Positions 23,461-32,150 of a DNA stretch of 39,610 bases are shown here, piece by piece. The number at the start of each line of letters is the position of its first letter. Position 1 is the stretch's first letter. The notes below the pieces were generated by a model that was not told where the DNA came from, did not search any database, and worked only from the letters and a program-made list of their open reading frames with translations. This stretch comes from Paenibacillus sp. PastM-3 (GTDB lineage: Bacteria > Bacillota > Bacilli > Paenibacillales > Paenibacillaceae). The DNA lies in assembly GCF_029893965.1 (NCBI RefSeq), contig NZ_JARXXP010000039.1, positions 1 to 39,610 on the forward strand, given 5' to 3'. Position numbers and translations under genes: made by a program.

Positions 23461-25658
23461 TCTTCATCACCGTCTTCCTGCAAATAGGCTTTAATCTTAG
23501 AAAGCTTGTCAGCCGGAGGTATATAGGTTTCTTGCGATTTTGTTGTTGCATCTCGGTTTATTGGTACTACGTTATCGTCCTTCGAGGTCTTTCCTTCAAC
23601 TATACGAGATTCAGCTAGTTGGAACGCCTCCTGTGACCGATTCAACTGCTTTTCTCCGCTCCGATTCCCCCTGATTCCTTTAACACGCTGGTTACTACTA
23701 GTATCGCTATTGCGCAACGCCTCATTTGTCTTTTTCGTCGCTTGCTCTACAATGGCTTGGGTCTGCGCATCCAGATCAATCTTGGCCAACATATTGTTTA
23801 TCTCGTGATGTCTGCCATGATATCGTTCAATCTCCAATAAGTCGCCTACTTCTTCAAATCTCTTGTTAAGATATCGTTCTTCTCGATCAAGCAGCGTGCA
23901 TATCTCGAACTGTCTTCCCGCATCCAACCATAAGTAGATTTCATTAGTGGAACGCGGGTCATAGCATACTTTTACACGCCAAGTCTTGCCGACTCTGGCC
24001 TTAACGAACCATTGCTCTCGCATAGCCAAATCGCAGCCATAATGGACACCTTTAAACTGGATTCCAGCAGATGTTACTGTAGCTTCTCCCTGGGGAAGGA
24101 GGTTGAGCTTAACAATAGCTTCCGGAAGCTTCTTTAAGCGCCCCGTCCGGTTTATTATTCCCCACTGCCATAATTGATATGGGATCGGCTCAACATTATC
24201 TGCTACCATAAATTCATTGCGATCATACCAGAGCATACGGTGATTGTTGTTATGATAAAGAACGTATTGGATCATAATCTGAGTAAACTCTCGTAACGTC
24301 AATTTAGCGTCAAGACGATAATCCCGTTCGCCGCGTTCTCTGAAGCGTTCCTTGATTGCCCCCGGCACAAATCGAACACTTCTCAAGTTCACCAGACGAA
24401 ACTGTTGCTCTACAATTCCTTTCCAGTCTGCTCTATAAGGCGGGGCATTCTCGACATCGACACCAAGAACGTCAATAAGCCTAGCCGGTTTATCACCCTC
24501 CAACTCACCGCGGTCCGCTGTAAGCTTTTGCGGCAAATGGCTGCTCATCCATTCCTGCTCAGTAATTTCAATGCCGTACTCGGCACAATACCTTACTTTA
24601 TCAGCTGTTGTATTGGCTAAAGCCATCATGGCGCCAACCCAGCTAGGGCCTTCCAAGCCAATGTATATCCCTGTTATATAGCGGCTAAACACATCGATGA
24701 CAATGTAAACAATCGGACGGCCAATAATCCATTCGCGCTGATATTCGCTAACCAGATAAACATCTGCAACCGTAGCATCAATCTGGAATCTGGAGCCTGG
24801 ACCGAAGCTCTCAAGAGTAGAGCTCCCGAGTATTGGGCGGTGCTTCAGTTCATATCTCTTTTTACCGTGTCGACTCTTCAGTGTATTTGCAAGGTCCTGC
24901 TCTTTCTGAAACCAATACTTATATTGGCCAAATGTGGGTAGCTTCTCTGGAGAAGGGAGAACGGGAATCAGAGCTTGTCCTTCTTGGCGGTACCCGCTCG
25001 CGAAGAATTTTTCCAGTGTCTTTTGGTAAGCATGTTTTAAAGGAGATTTCTCCTTTGTGTTATAAAATAATCGTATTCCTGATCTCAGTAACTGCTTGGT
25101 TTCTTCGTCGATGTTTATACCTGCTGGCTCATGTTCAAACTTTCGAGGACGCCCACGTTTAGCCTCGGTAGGAGTACGATCATTGCCGTAACTACCGCAA
25201 TTGTTATAGTGAGGCAGCAGCGTATTTTTCATTTTCCCGCCTTGCCAATATCTGCGTAAGTAGCGATAGATTGTACTTTTATGGACAGCAGTCCGTCCCT
25301 GGACTTCTCGAATTTGAGCACCTCTGAAGTTCTTGTCATAGCAATTTGGTTCATCAAGGACGATATCTTTGATAGTGTCCCATGACTTATCACGGAGCGC
25401 CAAATGCTCAGGGGCAGTATCAGTATCAATTACAGGGACGCTATCATTGATCCAATCCACTTGTCTGCAAAGCTTCGATGCAATACCTGCAGCATATTCC
25501 GAATAAGCTTTCATAACAGGAAAAGCCTTATCATCATCCATTGCAATGCAGTAGAGGTATTCCTCATTCCGGGAAATCCAAAGTATTCTCTCAACCTGAC
25601 GCACATCGGACTCAGGCAACTGCCATTCGACTACCATATTTTCATAGAGTATCTGCAT
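23457..25658 (-). CDS. tnsB: DDE transposase subunit TnsB, 733 aa
   Basis: Binds the transposon ends and performs 3'-end cleavage and joining. The catalytic triad is D294 (FQIDATVADV), D382 (LTADRGELEG) and E417 (DWKGIVEQQF). The spacings of 88 and 35 residues equal those of Tn7 TnsB (D273, D361, E396). N-terminal helix-turn-helix segments (about 110-140, GRTAVHKSTIYRYLRRYW) should read the 20-bp end sites. A C-terminal beta-barrel region and a basic tail (about 640-733) follow; the tail contacts TnsC in Tn7. Start ATG 3 bp after tnsA. Confidence 0.97.
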   Translation of the reverse strand: MQILYENMVVEWQLPESDVRQVERILWISRNEEYLYCIAMDDDKAFPVMKAYSEYAAGIASKLCRQVDWINDSVPVIDTDTAPEHLALRDKSWDTIKDIVLDEPNCYDKNFRGAQIREVQGRTAVHKSTIYRYLRRYWQGGKMKNTLLPHYNNCGSYGNDRTPTEAKRGRPRKFEHEPAGINIDEETKQLLRSGIRLFYNTKEKSPLKHAYQKTLEKFFASGYRQEGQALIPVLPSPEKLPTFGQYKYWFQKEQDLANTLKSRHGKKRYELKHRPILGSSTLESFGPGSRFQIDATVADVYLVSEYQREWIIGRPIVYIVIDVFSRYITGIYIGLEGPSWVGAMMALANTTADKVRYCAEYGIEITEQEWMSSHLPQKLTADRGELEGDKPARLIDVLGVDVENAPPYRADWKGIVEQQFRLVNLRSVRFVPGAIKERFRERGERDYRLDAKLTLREFTQIMIQYVLYHNNNHRMLWYDRNEFMVADNVEPIPYQLWQWGIINRTGRLKKLPEAIVKLNLLPQGEATVTSAGIQFKGVHYGCDLAMREQWFVKARVGKTWRVKVCYDPRSTNEIYLWLDAGRQFEICTLLDREERYLNKRFEEVGDLLEIERYHGRHHEINNMLAKIDLDAQTQAIVEQATKKTNEALRNSDTSSNQRVKGIRGNRSGEKQLNRSQEAFQLAESRIVEGKTSKDDNVVPINRDATTKSQETYIPPADKLSKIKAYLQEDGDEE

Positions 25659-25661
25659 ATC

Positions 25662-26486
25662 TCAGCCGCCTTTCGCCAATAAGCCATCTGCTCCAGTGAT
25701 ATGAAACCCATTAGCACTATTAGATGGATTAATCTTCTCGCTCATGTTAACAGACCAGATCTTTCTGGCTACAAAATGTCTGAACATAGCCAGGGCTGTC
25801 CCGGCTTCCAACCCCATTTGTTCATCGCAGGCGAGACACGCTCTAGCTATTGCAGTCCCTGATTGTATTAAAGCAGCGAGTGAACGCTCCAAGCTCTGAA
25901 CAGCAAAGATCCCAAGTTTCTCGACATCCTCATTGTGATACTCTTTATGAATCCATTCGACATTGCGGATCAACGTATAAGGCAAATCACGCTCAGTCAC
26001 AACTCCCCAATCAACCTGATGTGACTCCCAGTATATTCGTTCAATTTCAAATTTCTCTAATATGCGTTCGTTCTCCAGCTCTTTAGCAGGCTTAACCGTC
26101 CTCGCATATTCCTTATCCCTATATGTAATTACAAAGTCCGTAGTCATGACGATATCCACGCCAGTTTTAGGGTCTTTGGGATGTTCGATACCAAGCTTGT
26201 CAGCAATCAGCTTCGTCTCTTCAAGCGGAAGGAGGGGATATTGCTCACGAATGTCTGTTACTCCATCGGCATAATCCAGAGCATAAAAATAATCGCGCTC
26301 CAGATCGGACAAGAAGGTGTGTTGTCTGCCTGTGGTCCAGCCGACACCCCGAGTCGATCTGCCTGTTGAAGGCACATCCTGTACTCGCAGCCACGGAAGA
26401 TAATCGGCTCCCGTTCCTTGTCCTCTGCCTTCTTTGATAAACCTATCAATCTTCGCGTCCGTAATTTCACGTTTTCGTTTGGCCAA
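25662..26486 (-). CDS. tnsA: Endonuclease subunit TnsA of the heteromeric transposase, 274 aa
   Basis: Cuts the 5' ends of the element so that, with TnsB, it moves by cut and paste. The restriction-enzyme-like core has E63 (SDLERDY), D117 (TTDFVI) and K132 (TVKPAKE), nearly the same positions as E63, D114 and K132 of Tn7 TnsA. The rest (about 165-274) is the C-terminal domain that contacts TnsB and TnsC. Start is TTG with AAGGAGG 10 nt upstream; no ATG or GTG fits better. A full TnsA argues for cut-and-paste rather than replicative transposition. First gene of the tns operon, inside the right end. Confidence 0.95.
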   Translation of the reverse strand: MAKRKREITDAKIDRFIKEGRGQGTGADYLPWLRVQDVPSTGRSTRGVGWTTGRQHTFLSDLERDYFYALDYADGVTDIREQYPLLPLEETKLIADKLGIEHPKDPKTGVDIVMTTDFVITYRDKEYARTVKPAKELENERILEKFEIERIYWESHQVDWGVVTERDLPYTLIRNVEWIHKEYHNEDVEKLGIFAVQSLERSLAALIQSGTAIARACLACDEQMGLEAGTALAMFRHFVARKIWSVNMSEKINPSNSANGFHITGADGLLAKGG

Positions 26487-26503
26487 GATGACAACACCTC
26501 CTT

Positions 26504-26536
26504 AAAAGAAAACAGGGCTACCCGAAGGCAGCCCCG
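26504..26536 (-). terminator. Terminator-like hairpin in the tnsA leader
   Basis: On the minus strand GGGCTGCC, loop TTCG, GGTAGCCC is followed within 2 nt by TTTTCTTTT and then the tnsA ribosome site. It lies between glmS and tnsA in the direction of transcription, so it can stop glmS read-through or act as an attenuator of tns expression. Confidence 0.65.
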
Positions 26537-26615
26537 TTTGGAGTCATGATGTTATTCTGGATGTAAGTTCTGTAGACAGTAGAAGAGCTCCTAATAGTAG
26601 TATGGCCAATTCCGT

Positions 26616-26726
26616 CAGTCTAATACTTTATTTTCTCAGTCTACAACTTTATTTTCTTAGTCTAATACTTTATTTTCCGAGTCTAACACTTTATTTTTCA
26701 GTCTAATACTTTATTTTCTTTTGACA
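26616..26726. repeat. Transposon right end with five packed TnsB-type sites
   Basis: Sites start at 26616, 26637, 26658, 26679 and 26699 (steps 21, 21, 21, 20), each a variant of CAGTCTAATACTTTATTTTC. They are followed by TTTTGACA, so the inward terminus is TGTCAAAA. The first, third and fifth are nearly identical. This dense array is the Tn7-type right end. Any tns promoter between 26487 and 26726 would be overlapped or flanked by TnsB sites, suggesting autorepression. Confidence 0.92.
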
Positions 26727-26731
26727 ACAAC
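26727..26731. repeat. Right copy of 5-bp target site duplication (ACAAC)
   Basis: Identical to 7268-7272 and directly abutting the ACA terminus at 26726. It is 21 bp from the glmS stop codon. Confidence 0.9.
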
Positions 26732-26790
26732 TTTTATATCAACCAAACTCTCCTACTCCACAGTCACACTCTTCGCCAAATTCCGTGGCT
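26727..26790. other. attTn7 target region at the glmS 3' end
   Basis: TnsD of Tn7 reads the conserved last codons of glmS and inserts about 25 bp downstream of the stop. Here the insertion centre is about 24 bp beyond the glmS stop, and the conserved codons for DKPRNLAKSVTVE are intact. Only 26 bp of non-transposon sequence remain between glmS and the element. Confidence 0.8.
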
Positions 26791-28585
26791 TATCAACATC
26801 ATGACCCAGGGCCAGCGAAGCATAGTATGCCAGCAGTTGAGTCACAACTACAGACAGTGCGGAAGTCAGCAGCGGCAGGGTCTTAGGGATAACGAAGGCC
26901 TGGTCAACGGATTTCAGCAGGTCTGTTACATGCTCCTGGTGAGTGATCGCCAGCACGTCTGCGCCGCGGGCTTTCACTTCTTTGATGTTGCTAACGGTCT
27001 TTTCGAGTACGGATTCCTGTGTTGCCAGGGCAATTACCGGAACGCCATCCTCGATCAGAGCCAGTGTACCGTGCTTCAGCTCACCTGCAGCATAAGCCTC
27101 AGAGTGAATGTAGGAGATTTCTTTCAGCTTCAGCGAGCCTTCTTGAGCTACAGCGTAATCTACGCCGCGGCCAATGAAGAACAGGTGCTTGTGGCTGGAG
27201 ATTTGCTCAGCATAATTCTTGATGGCATCCTTCTGAGCCAGGATTTCTTCTACCTGCTCAGGCAGGGTGTTCATAGCTGCCAGAATTTCAGCAACCTGCG
27301 CATCCGTTTGAGTTCCGCGTATTTCAGCCATATACAGGCCAAGCAGTGTGAACGCAATGATCTGCGAAGTGTAAGCTTTAGTCGATGCTACCGCGATTTC
27401 CGGACCAGCCAGAGTAACCAGTACATCGTTAGCTTCACGGGCAATGGAGCTGCCTACAACGTTAGTGATTGCCAGAACGTGTGCACCGTTAGCCTGACCT
27501 TCACGTAGGGCAGCCAGGGTATCAGCCGTTTCACCGGATTGGCTGACTACGATAACCAGTGTTTCCGGTGTTACGATTGGCGCACGGTAACGGTACTCGG
27601 ACGCAATGTCATTCTCAACCGGGATACGGACCAGGGACTCGATCAGGTTACGTCCAACCAGACCCGCGTTGTATGCAGTACCGCAGGCAACGATCTGGAT
27701 GTTGCGGATGTTCTTGATCTGCTCAGGAGTCAGGTTGAGCTCTGGCAGAATTACTTTAGTGCCTTCAGCATTAATGCGTCCGCGCATAGTGTCGCGGTAA
27801 GCCTTAGGCTGCTCGTGGATTTCTTTCAGCATGAAGTGCTCGTATCCGCCTTTTTCTGCGGTAACAGCATCCCAATCGACAGTAATCATTTCCCGAGAAA
27901 TAAAGTTGCCTTCAATCGTCATCAGTTCGACAGCATCTCTTGTCAGTACAGCCATTTCGCCGTCGTTCAAAATATATACGTTACGGGTGTATTCCAGCAA
28001 TGCCGGAATGTCCGACCCGATAAAGTTTTCGCCTTCGCCAAGACCGATAATCAGCGGGCTCGCCTGACGAACAGCTACCAGTTTATCCGGCTCATGTTCA
28101 GTCAGAACGCCCAGGGCAAACGCGCCGCGCATGTGGGTGATTGCCTTTTGAACAGCCTTAACGATATCCCCTTCATACTCACGGGCGATCAGGTGGGAAA
28201 TAACCTCTGTATCCGTCTCGGAAGTAAAGTGGCATCCGCCGGCAATCAGTTCTTCTTTGAGTTCCAGGTAGTTTTCGACGATCCCGTTGTGTACAACCGA
28301 GAATTTCTGGCTGTCATCTGTATGCGGGTGGGAGTTCTCGTCGGATGGTTTACCGTGAGTGGCCCAACGGGTATGCCCGATTCCGGCACTTCCGGTCAGC
28401 GGAGTAACTTCAAGTCTGGACTCCAGGTTAGCCATACGGCCCTGTGCCTTAACAACCTGCAGACCCTCCTTCGTGAACACAGCAATACCTGCTGAATCAT
28501 AACCACGATACTCCAGCTTCTTCAAGCCCTCTACCAGGATCCCCTGAGAATTCTGATTACCAATATATCCTACAATACCACACAT
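26753..28585 (-). CDS. glmS: Glutamine-fructose-6-phosphate aminotransferase (isomerizing), 610 aa
   Basis: Makes glucosamine-6-phosphate from fructose-6-phosphate and glutamine, the first step to UDP-GlcNAc for peptidoglycan. The N-terminal amidotransferase begins MCGIVGYIG; Cys2 is the nucleophile and must be exposed, so the start is ATG 28585 (after GGAGG), not the longer frame from 28651. HTRWATHGKPSDENSHPH and two SIS domains (VACGTAYNAG, SQSGETADTL, GRGVDYAVAQEGSLKLKEISY) follow. The C-terminal DKPRNLAKSVTVE is standard. Regulated by the ribozyme in its leader. Its natural terminator has been displaced by the insertions. Confidence 0.98.
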   Translation of the reverse strand: MCGIVGYIGNQNSQGILVEGLKKLEYRGYDSAGIAVFTKEGLQVVKAQGRMANLESRLEVTPLTGSAGIGHTRWATHGKPSDENSHPHTDDSQKFSVVHNGIVENYLELKEELIAGGCHFTSETDTEVISHLIAREYEGDIVKAVQKAITHMRGAFALGVLTEHEPDKLVAVRQASPLIIGLGEGENFIGSDIPALLEYTRNVYILNDGEMAVLTRDAVELMTIEGNFISREMITVDWDAVTAEKGGYEHFMLKEIHEQPKAYRDTMRGRINAEGTKVILPELNLTPEQIKNIRNIQIVACGTAYNAGLVGRNLIESLVRIPVENDIASEYRYRAPIVTPETLVIVVSQSGETADTLAALREGQANGAHVLAITNVVGSSIAREANDVLVTLAGPEIAVASTKAYTSQIIAFTLLGLYMAEIRGTQTDAQVAEILAAMNTLPEQVEEILAQKDAIKNYAEQISSHKHLFFIGRGVDYAVAQEGSLKLKEISYIHSEAYAAGELKHGTLALIEDGVPVIALATQESVLEKTVSNIKEVKARGADVLAITHQEHVTDLLKSVDQAFVIPKTLPLLTSALSVVVTQLLAYYASLALGHDVDKPRNLAKSVTVE

Positions 28586-28799
28586 TATAAATTCCTCCGT
28601 CCAATGATTGTAATGTGGGCGGCATAAGGAAAGAAACGTGCCGTGCGGCATGTGTAGAGAAAAAGCCTTATTCTGTTGTATGGTCTGTCACCTGTGATAA
28701 GGATATTCATGACATGCACAGTCTTCTTCTCTGCCGCAGCAGGACTTGTGTATCTTCCATTAGCGCATACCCATGAATGATTAAATCCGTCGTACACCC
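28586..28799 (-). other. glmS leader downstream of the ribozyme
   Basis: A 5' untranslated stretch between ribozyme and start codon. It holds the GGAGG site of glmS; nothing else is recognised. Confidence 0.6.
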
Positions 28800-28985
28800 A
28801 TAAAAGCGTTGTGTGAAAGGTCGCCCTGACATTTTCCGCTTCCATTTACGGCTCTGGTGCATCACCGGGAGGTCCCCGCCGAACATTTCGAACACCTCCA
28901 CCTCGTCAGCTTACATCTGCCGTGATCCGTTCCAGCCTAAACTTAAGCTGTCCCTTCTCCCCCGCGCAAGATCAAGCTCTGGCGC
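28800..28985 (-). ncRNA. glmS ribozyme-riboswitch
   Basis: Self-cleaving RNA that uses glucosamine-6-phosphate as cofactor and shuts down glmS when product is plentiful. The minus strand shows the conserved core: AGCGCCAGAGCTT at the cleavage site (predicted cut between 28986 and 28985), AGCTGACGAGGTGGAGGTG, TTCGGCGGGGACCTCCCGGTG, the AGAGCCGTAA segment, and a closing P4-like helix ending CGCTTTTAT. A roughly 215-nt leader connects it to the glmS ribosome site. Small reading frames over this stretch are not genes. Confidence 0.93.
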
Positions 28986-29100
28986 TTGCTATTGCTGTTA
29001 CCTCACTACCCCCGCTTTCCTTCTGGAATGACACTTCATCATTATATGCACCTTACATCACTTTTGGCAATGAAATAATGATTGAAACGATTGGTATTTG

Positions 29101-29178
29101 TTGAAAAAAATTTCAAAACAGCTGCAGAGCCGGCAGTTGAAGCACAAAAAAATCTTCATCCGCCGGCTCCGCCTGCAG
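29101..29178 (-). terminator. Intrinsic terminator after glmM
   Basis: A long stem (CTGCAG and GAGCCGGC arms at 29122-29134 and 29162-29178, extended by TGAAG/CTTCA) is followed on the minus strand by TTTTGAAATTTTTTT. It separates glmM from the glmS leader, so glmS should have its own promoter in about 28990-29100; no clear -35/-10 pair was found there. Confidence 0.75.
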
Positions 29179-29193
29179 TGATGTTACCTTATA

Positions 29194-30534
29194 TTAAACC
29201 AATTCGCGTTCTACAACCTCAACAATCTGTCCTACGAACAGATCGAGTTCTGCCTTATCCGGGCCTTCGGCCATTACACGGATCAGCGGTTCTGTCCCCG
29301 AAGGACGGACAAGCACGCGGCCGTTATCCCCAAGCTTGCCTTCTACCTCTTTAATCGCTGCCTCAATCGCCGGATTGTCCGGATAATTCGTCTTATCCTG
29401 CACCCGCACATTAACAAGCACCTGAGGATATTTCGTCATCATCGACTTCAGTACACTCAGCTTCTTACCATCAGCCTTCATGGTATCGACGAGCTGGATC
29501 GCAGTCAGGATGCCGTCACCCGTTGTGTTGTAATCCAGGAAAATAACATGGCCAGACTGTTCCCCGCCCAGATTATAGCCGCCGCGGCGCATTTCTTCCA
29601 TCACATAACGGTCTCCTACAGCCGTTTTGGCTGTATTCAGCGCCAATTTTTCGGTTGCCTTGTAGAAGCCGATATTACTCATAACAGTCGAAACAATGGT
29701 TGCATCCTTGAGCTTGCCGGAGCGGTTCATTGCATCTCCGCAGATGCAGAGAATGAAATCGCCGTCCACCTCTTCGCCTGTCTCATCAATGGCAATCAGG
29801 CGGTCTGCATCACCGTCAAAAGCAAGTCCCAGATCAGCACCGTGACGAAGCACCTCTTCCCGCAGCTTCTCCGGATGTGTTGAGCCATATCCGTCGTTGA
29901 TGTTAAGGCCGTCAGGCTCGGCTCCGATCGCGATTACTTCCGCACCCAGCTCTCTGAACAGACGCGGGGCCAGCTCATAAGCTGCGCCATGCGCGCAGTC
30001 CAGTACAACCTTAATTCCGTCAAAACGGTTGGAAATCGTTGTCTTCAGGTATTCAAGATAAAGATATTTGGCATCGTTGTCTACGGTTAGCTTGCCAAGA
30101 CCTGCGCCAACCGGACGCGGAAGCTCATCCTTCTCGGCATCCATCAGCTCTTCAATGCGCAGTTCAGTCTCGTCGGTCAGCTTAAAGCCGTCTCCGCCGA
30201 AAAACTTAATTCCGTTGTCTTCAACCGGATTGTGGGAAGCGGAGATCATTACACCGGCATCCGCTTTGAGCAGTTTGGTTATATATGCTACAGCTGGAGT
30301 GCTGACGACTCCAATACGGATTACTTCTGCCCCGATGGACAACAGCCCGGCTACAAGTGCCGATTCCAGCAGCGGTCCGGAAATTCGTGTATCCATGCCG
30401 ATAACCACTTTTGGCTTTTCTACGTTTCCAGCCAGTACATATCCGCCGCAGCGGCCGATGCTATAAGCCATTTCTGCTGTTAACTCCTTGTTAGCGACTC
30501 CGCGCACACCGTCTGTACCAAAATACTTACCCAT
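29194..30534 (-). CDS. glmM: Phosphoglucosamine mutase, 446 aa
   Basis: Converts glucosamine-6-phosphate to glucosamine-1-phosphate, the step after GlmS. It begins MGKYFGTDGVRG, and the catalytic phosphoserine lies in ISASHNP (S100). The metal-binding loop DGDADR is visible, as are the sugar-binding loop GGEQSGH and phosphate-binding RPSGTEPLIRVM. Full length for the family. It follows cdaA-cdaR as in Bacillus, where GlmM binds and modulates CdaA, tying c-di-AMP production to cell-wall precursor supply. ATG with AAAGGAG upstream. Confidence 0.98.
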   Translation of the reverse strand: MGKYFGTDGVRGVANKELTAEMAYSIGRCGGYVLAGNVEKPKVVIGMDTRISGPLLESALVAGLLSIGAEVIRIGVVSTPAVAYITKLLKADAGVMISASHNPVEDNGIKFFGGDGFKLTDETELRIEELMDAEKDELPRPVGAGLGKLTVDNDAKYLYLEYLKTTISNRFDGIKVVLDCAHGAAYELAPRLFRELGAEVIAIGAEPDGLNINDGYGSTHPEKLREEVLRHGADLGLAFDGDADRLIAIDETGEEVDGDFILCICGDAMNRSGKLKDATIVSTVMSNIGFYKATEKLALNTAKTAVGDRYVMEEMRRGGYNLGGEQSGHVIFLDYNTTGDGILTAIQLVDTMKADGKKLSVLKSMMTKYPQVLVNVRVQDKTNYPDNPAIEAAIKEVEGKLGDNGRVLVRPSGTEPLIRVMAEGPDKAELDLFVGQIVEVVERELV

Positions 30535-30701
30535 CTCTTTTCTCCTTTTAATACGCTACATGTACAATGTGAACTCAAGAAGTGCGGTATAAAGCCCCAT
30601 TCGTAAGTCCATCTTACATAGCTTAGTGAATTATTGTATGATTGAAATCTGATTCTTGTAACTAAAGGGCTCTACACATAGACGCTTTCCCGCACAAAAA
30701 G

Positions 30702-32150
30702 TTACGCACCGCCATTGCCCCCGGTATTCGTCGTATTCCCGCTTCCCGCGGGAGTACTGCTGCTCTCCGGCGCATCCTCCGCCGGCTCCGGCGTGGCAGT
30801 GGCGGATGGCTCTGCGCTATGGGTCGGCTCCACACTCGTCTCCCCGCCTGAAACAGCTTCCGAGCTCGGCTCAGGAGTCGGCGCAATACTGTTGTCCGGG
30901 CTTACTGTTGCCTCAGGTGTTGCGGGCGTTTGCAGATCAATTGTGACTACATTCGGCTGTGAGGAATTGACCATTGAAATGAACCTCGGCATCGAGATCT
31001 GCAGTGAGACCTGATGAACCCCTGCTGACAGTCCGCCGACATCGGCAACAACACTGATATTATCCTGATCAAGCTGATCCAGAAGTGTAGGCGCACCCGC
31101 CAGAGTCAGAGAAATCGTTTTGGCGGCCGGGTCCGTAACCACGGCTGTAAGCCCGCTGGCCACACCTTCAAGCTTGATCGGAATATTATCCATCGTCCGT
31201 TCAGCAATTTCAGCTGCAGAAACGGTGACATTCATTTCCGCAGGTTCAATCTTTGCTATTCCTTCAGGCGGAGCAAGCTCCAGCTTCACCTGCTGTGTTC
31301 CTGCGGACTGAACCGTACTCAGATCAAGAACTGCATCGTAGGAGGATAACCCAGCCAGCGCTTCCTCGCTGCCGTATACCGTAACTGTATCCATTTCAGG
31401 AGTGACTCTGGACAGTACCAGTGAGCCCGGCAGCTGCCCTTTGAAGCTCACATCCAGCGGTAGCGTTTTGAACGGCAGCGTAATCGGCAGCTCAACAGCA
31501 ACTGTAGCAGGTTCAATGACAGCGCCGCTAATCTCATTTCCGCTGCTGTCGTAAGCAGCTAGCCGCATTCTTTTTTCCGTAAAGGTCTCATTCTCCCCAT
31601 CCAGCTCAATCGTCCCCTGAACCGCGGCTACTTTACTCAGCTCGCTAGCCGGCAGGGTAACTTCCACCTCAGCAGGGTTAATAACGGCCGTGCCGAGCTT
31701 ATACCCCTCTGCCGGAGCACCGCTTGTAATCAGGGTAACCGGGAACGTCTTCGTGTTGCGCAGTTCAACATGCACATTCACTTCAGACGGGTCCATCGAT
31801 TCAAACTTTACGCCCTTGGGCAGGGTATAATTTAACGGAAGCGTTGTATCCCCCGGTCCTACACCGCTTAAATCGAGGGTTACCTTATAGTCGTCAGAGA
31901 ACTTGAAATTGAGATCGGAATTTTTACCCGACACTTCCAGTCTCACACTTTCGGCATCGAAGCTGTATACATACTTCTCCTCATCAAGGCCGGTCTGCTC
32001 TATTTTAACATTTTCGATAATCTTCGTCTGTGTGTTAACTATAGTCTGGTTCGTAGGCTCGGTATCCACATGTACAATTGTCCACAGGATAATACCGAAG
32101 ACAAGTGCAAGAATCTTGTTGAAGTTGTTATTCTTCATCCACTTATCCAT
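30702..32150 (-). CDS. cdaR: CdaA regulator CdaR (YbbR-domain protein), 482 aa
   Basis: Extracytoplasmic partner that modulates the diadenylate cyclase CdaA. One N-terminal membrane helix (about 10-28, ILALVFGIILWTIVHV) anchors it outside. YbbR-type beta repeats follow (about 40-405), recognisable by recurring segments such as VTLITSGAPAEGYKLGTAVI and LPLDVSFKGQLPGSLVLS. The last 75 residues or so are a low-complexity tail rich in Pro, Thr, Glu and Ser, longer than in Bacillus subtilis homologues as I know them and possibly a wall-spanning or disordered tether. The gene overlaps the cdaA end by 8 bp. Confidence 0.93.
   Translation of the reverse strand: MDKWMKNNNFNKILALVFGIILWTIVHVDTEPTNQTIVNTQTKIIENVKIEQTGLDEEKYVYSFDAESVRLEVSGKNSDLNFKFSDDYKVTLDLSGVGPGDTTLPLNYTLPKGVKFESMDPSEVNVHVELRNTKTFPVTLITSGAPAEGYKLGTAVINPAEVEVTLPASELSKVAAVQGTIELDGENETFTEKRMRLAAYDSSGNEISGAVIEPATVAVELPITLPFKTLPLDVSFKGQLPGSLVLSRVTPEMDTVTVYGSEEALAGLSSYDAVLDLSTVQSAGTQQVKLELAPPEGIAKIEPAEMNVTVSAAEIAERTMDNIPIKLEGVASGLTAVVTDPAAKTISLTLAGAPTLLDQLDQDNISVVADVGGLSAGVHQVSLQISMPRFISMVNSSQPNVVTIDLQTPATPEATVSPDNSIAPTPEPSSEAVSGGETSVEPTHSAEPSATATPEPAEDAPESSSTPAGSGNTTNTGGNGGA

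Larger units (their letters stand above)
7273..26726 (-). mobile_element. Complete Tn7-like transposon with tnsABCDE and defence cargo, 19,454 bp
   Basis: Both termini are TGT plus 5 nt followed by the same 20-mer, GAAAATAAAGTATTAGACTG (7281-7300 and, inverted, 26699-26718). The 5-bp duplication ACAAC flanks it exactly. The tns end carries five packed sites and the cargo end three spaced ones, the asymmetry known for Tn7 right and left ends. The right end is beside the glmS stop codon, the classical attTn7 position. All five tns genes are intact and keep their catalytic residues, so the element is probably still functional. The cargo between tnsE and the left end is a methyltransferase-TRD fusion, type I restriction-modification and a Pycsar-like cluster. 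Confidence 0.95.

Noticed and set aside
7273..26726. CRISPR-associated transposon
   Set aside because: No cas genes or array are present; the TniQ protein is a full-length TnsD and the insertion is at glmS.
26801..28495. Long plus-strand reading frames (about 235 and 318 codons)
   Set aside because: They lie antisense within glmS and show no family resemblance; they are by-products of its codon use.
28585..28901. Small minus-strand reading frames between glmM and glmS, and a longer glmS start at 28651
   Set aside because: They overlap the glmS ribozyme and leader, and GlmS must begin with Met-Cys at 28585.
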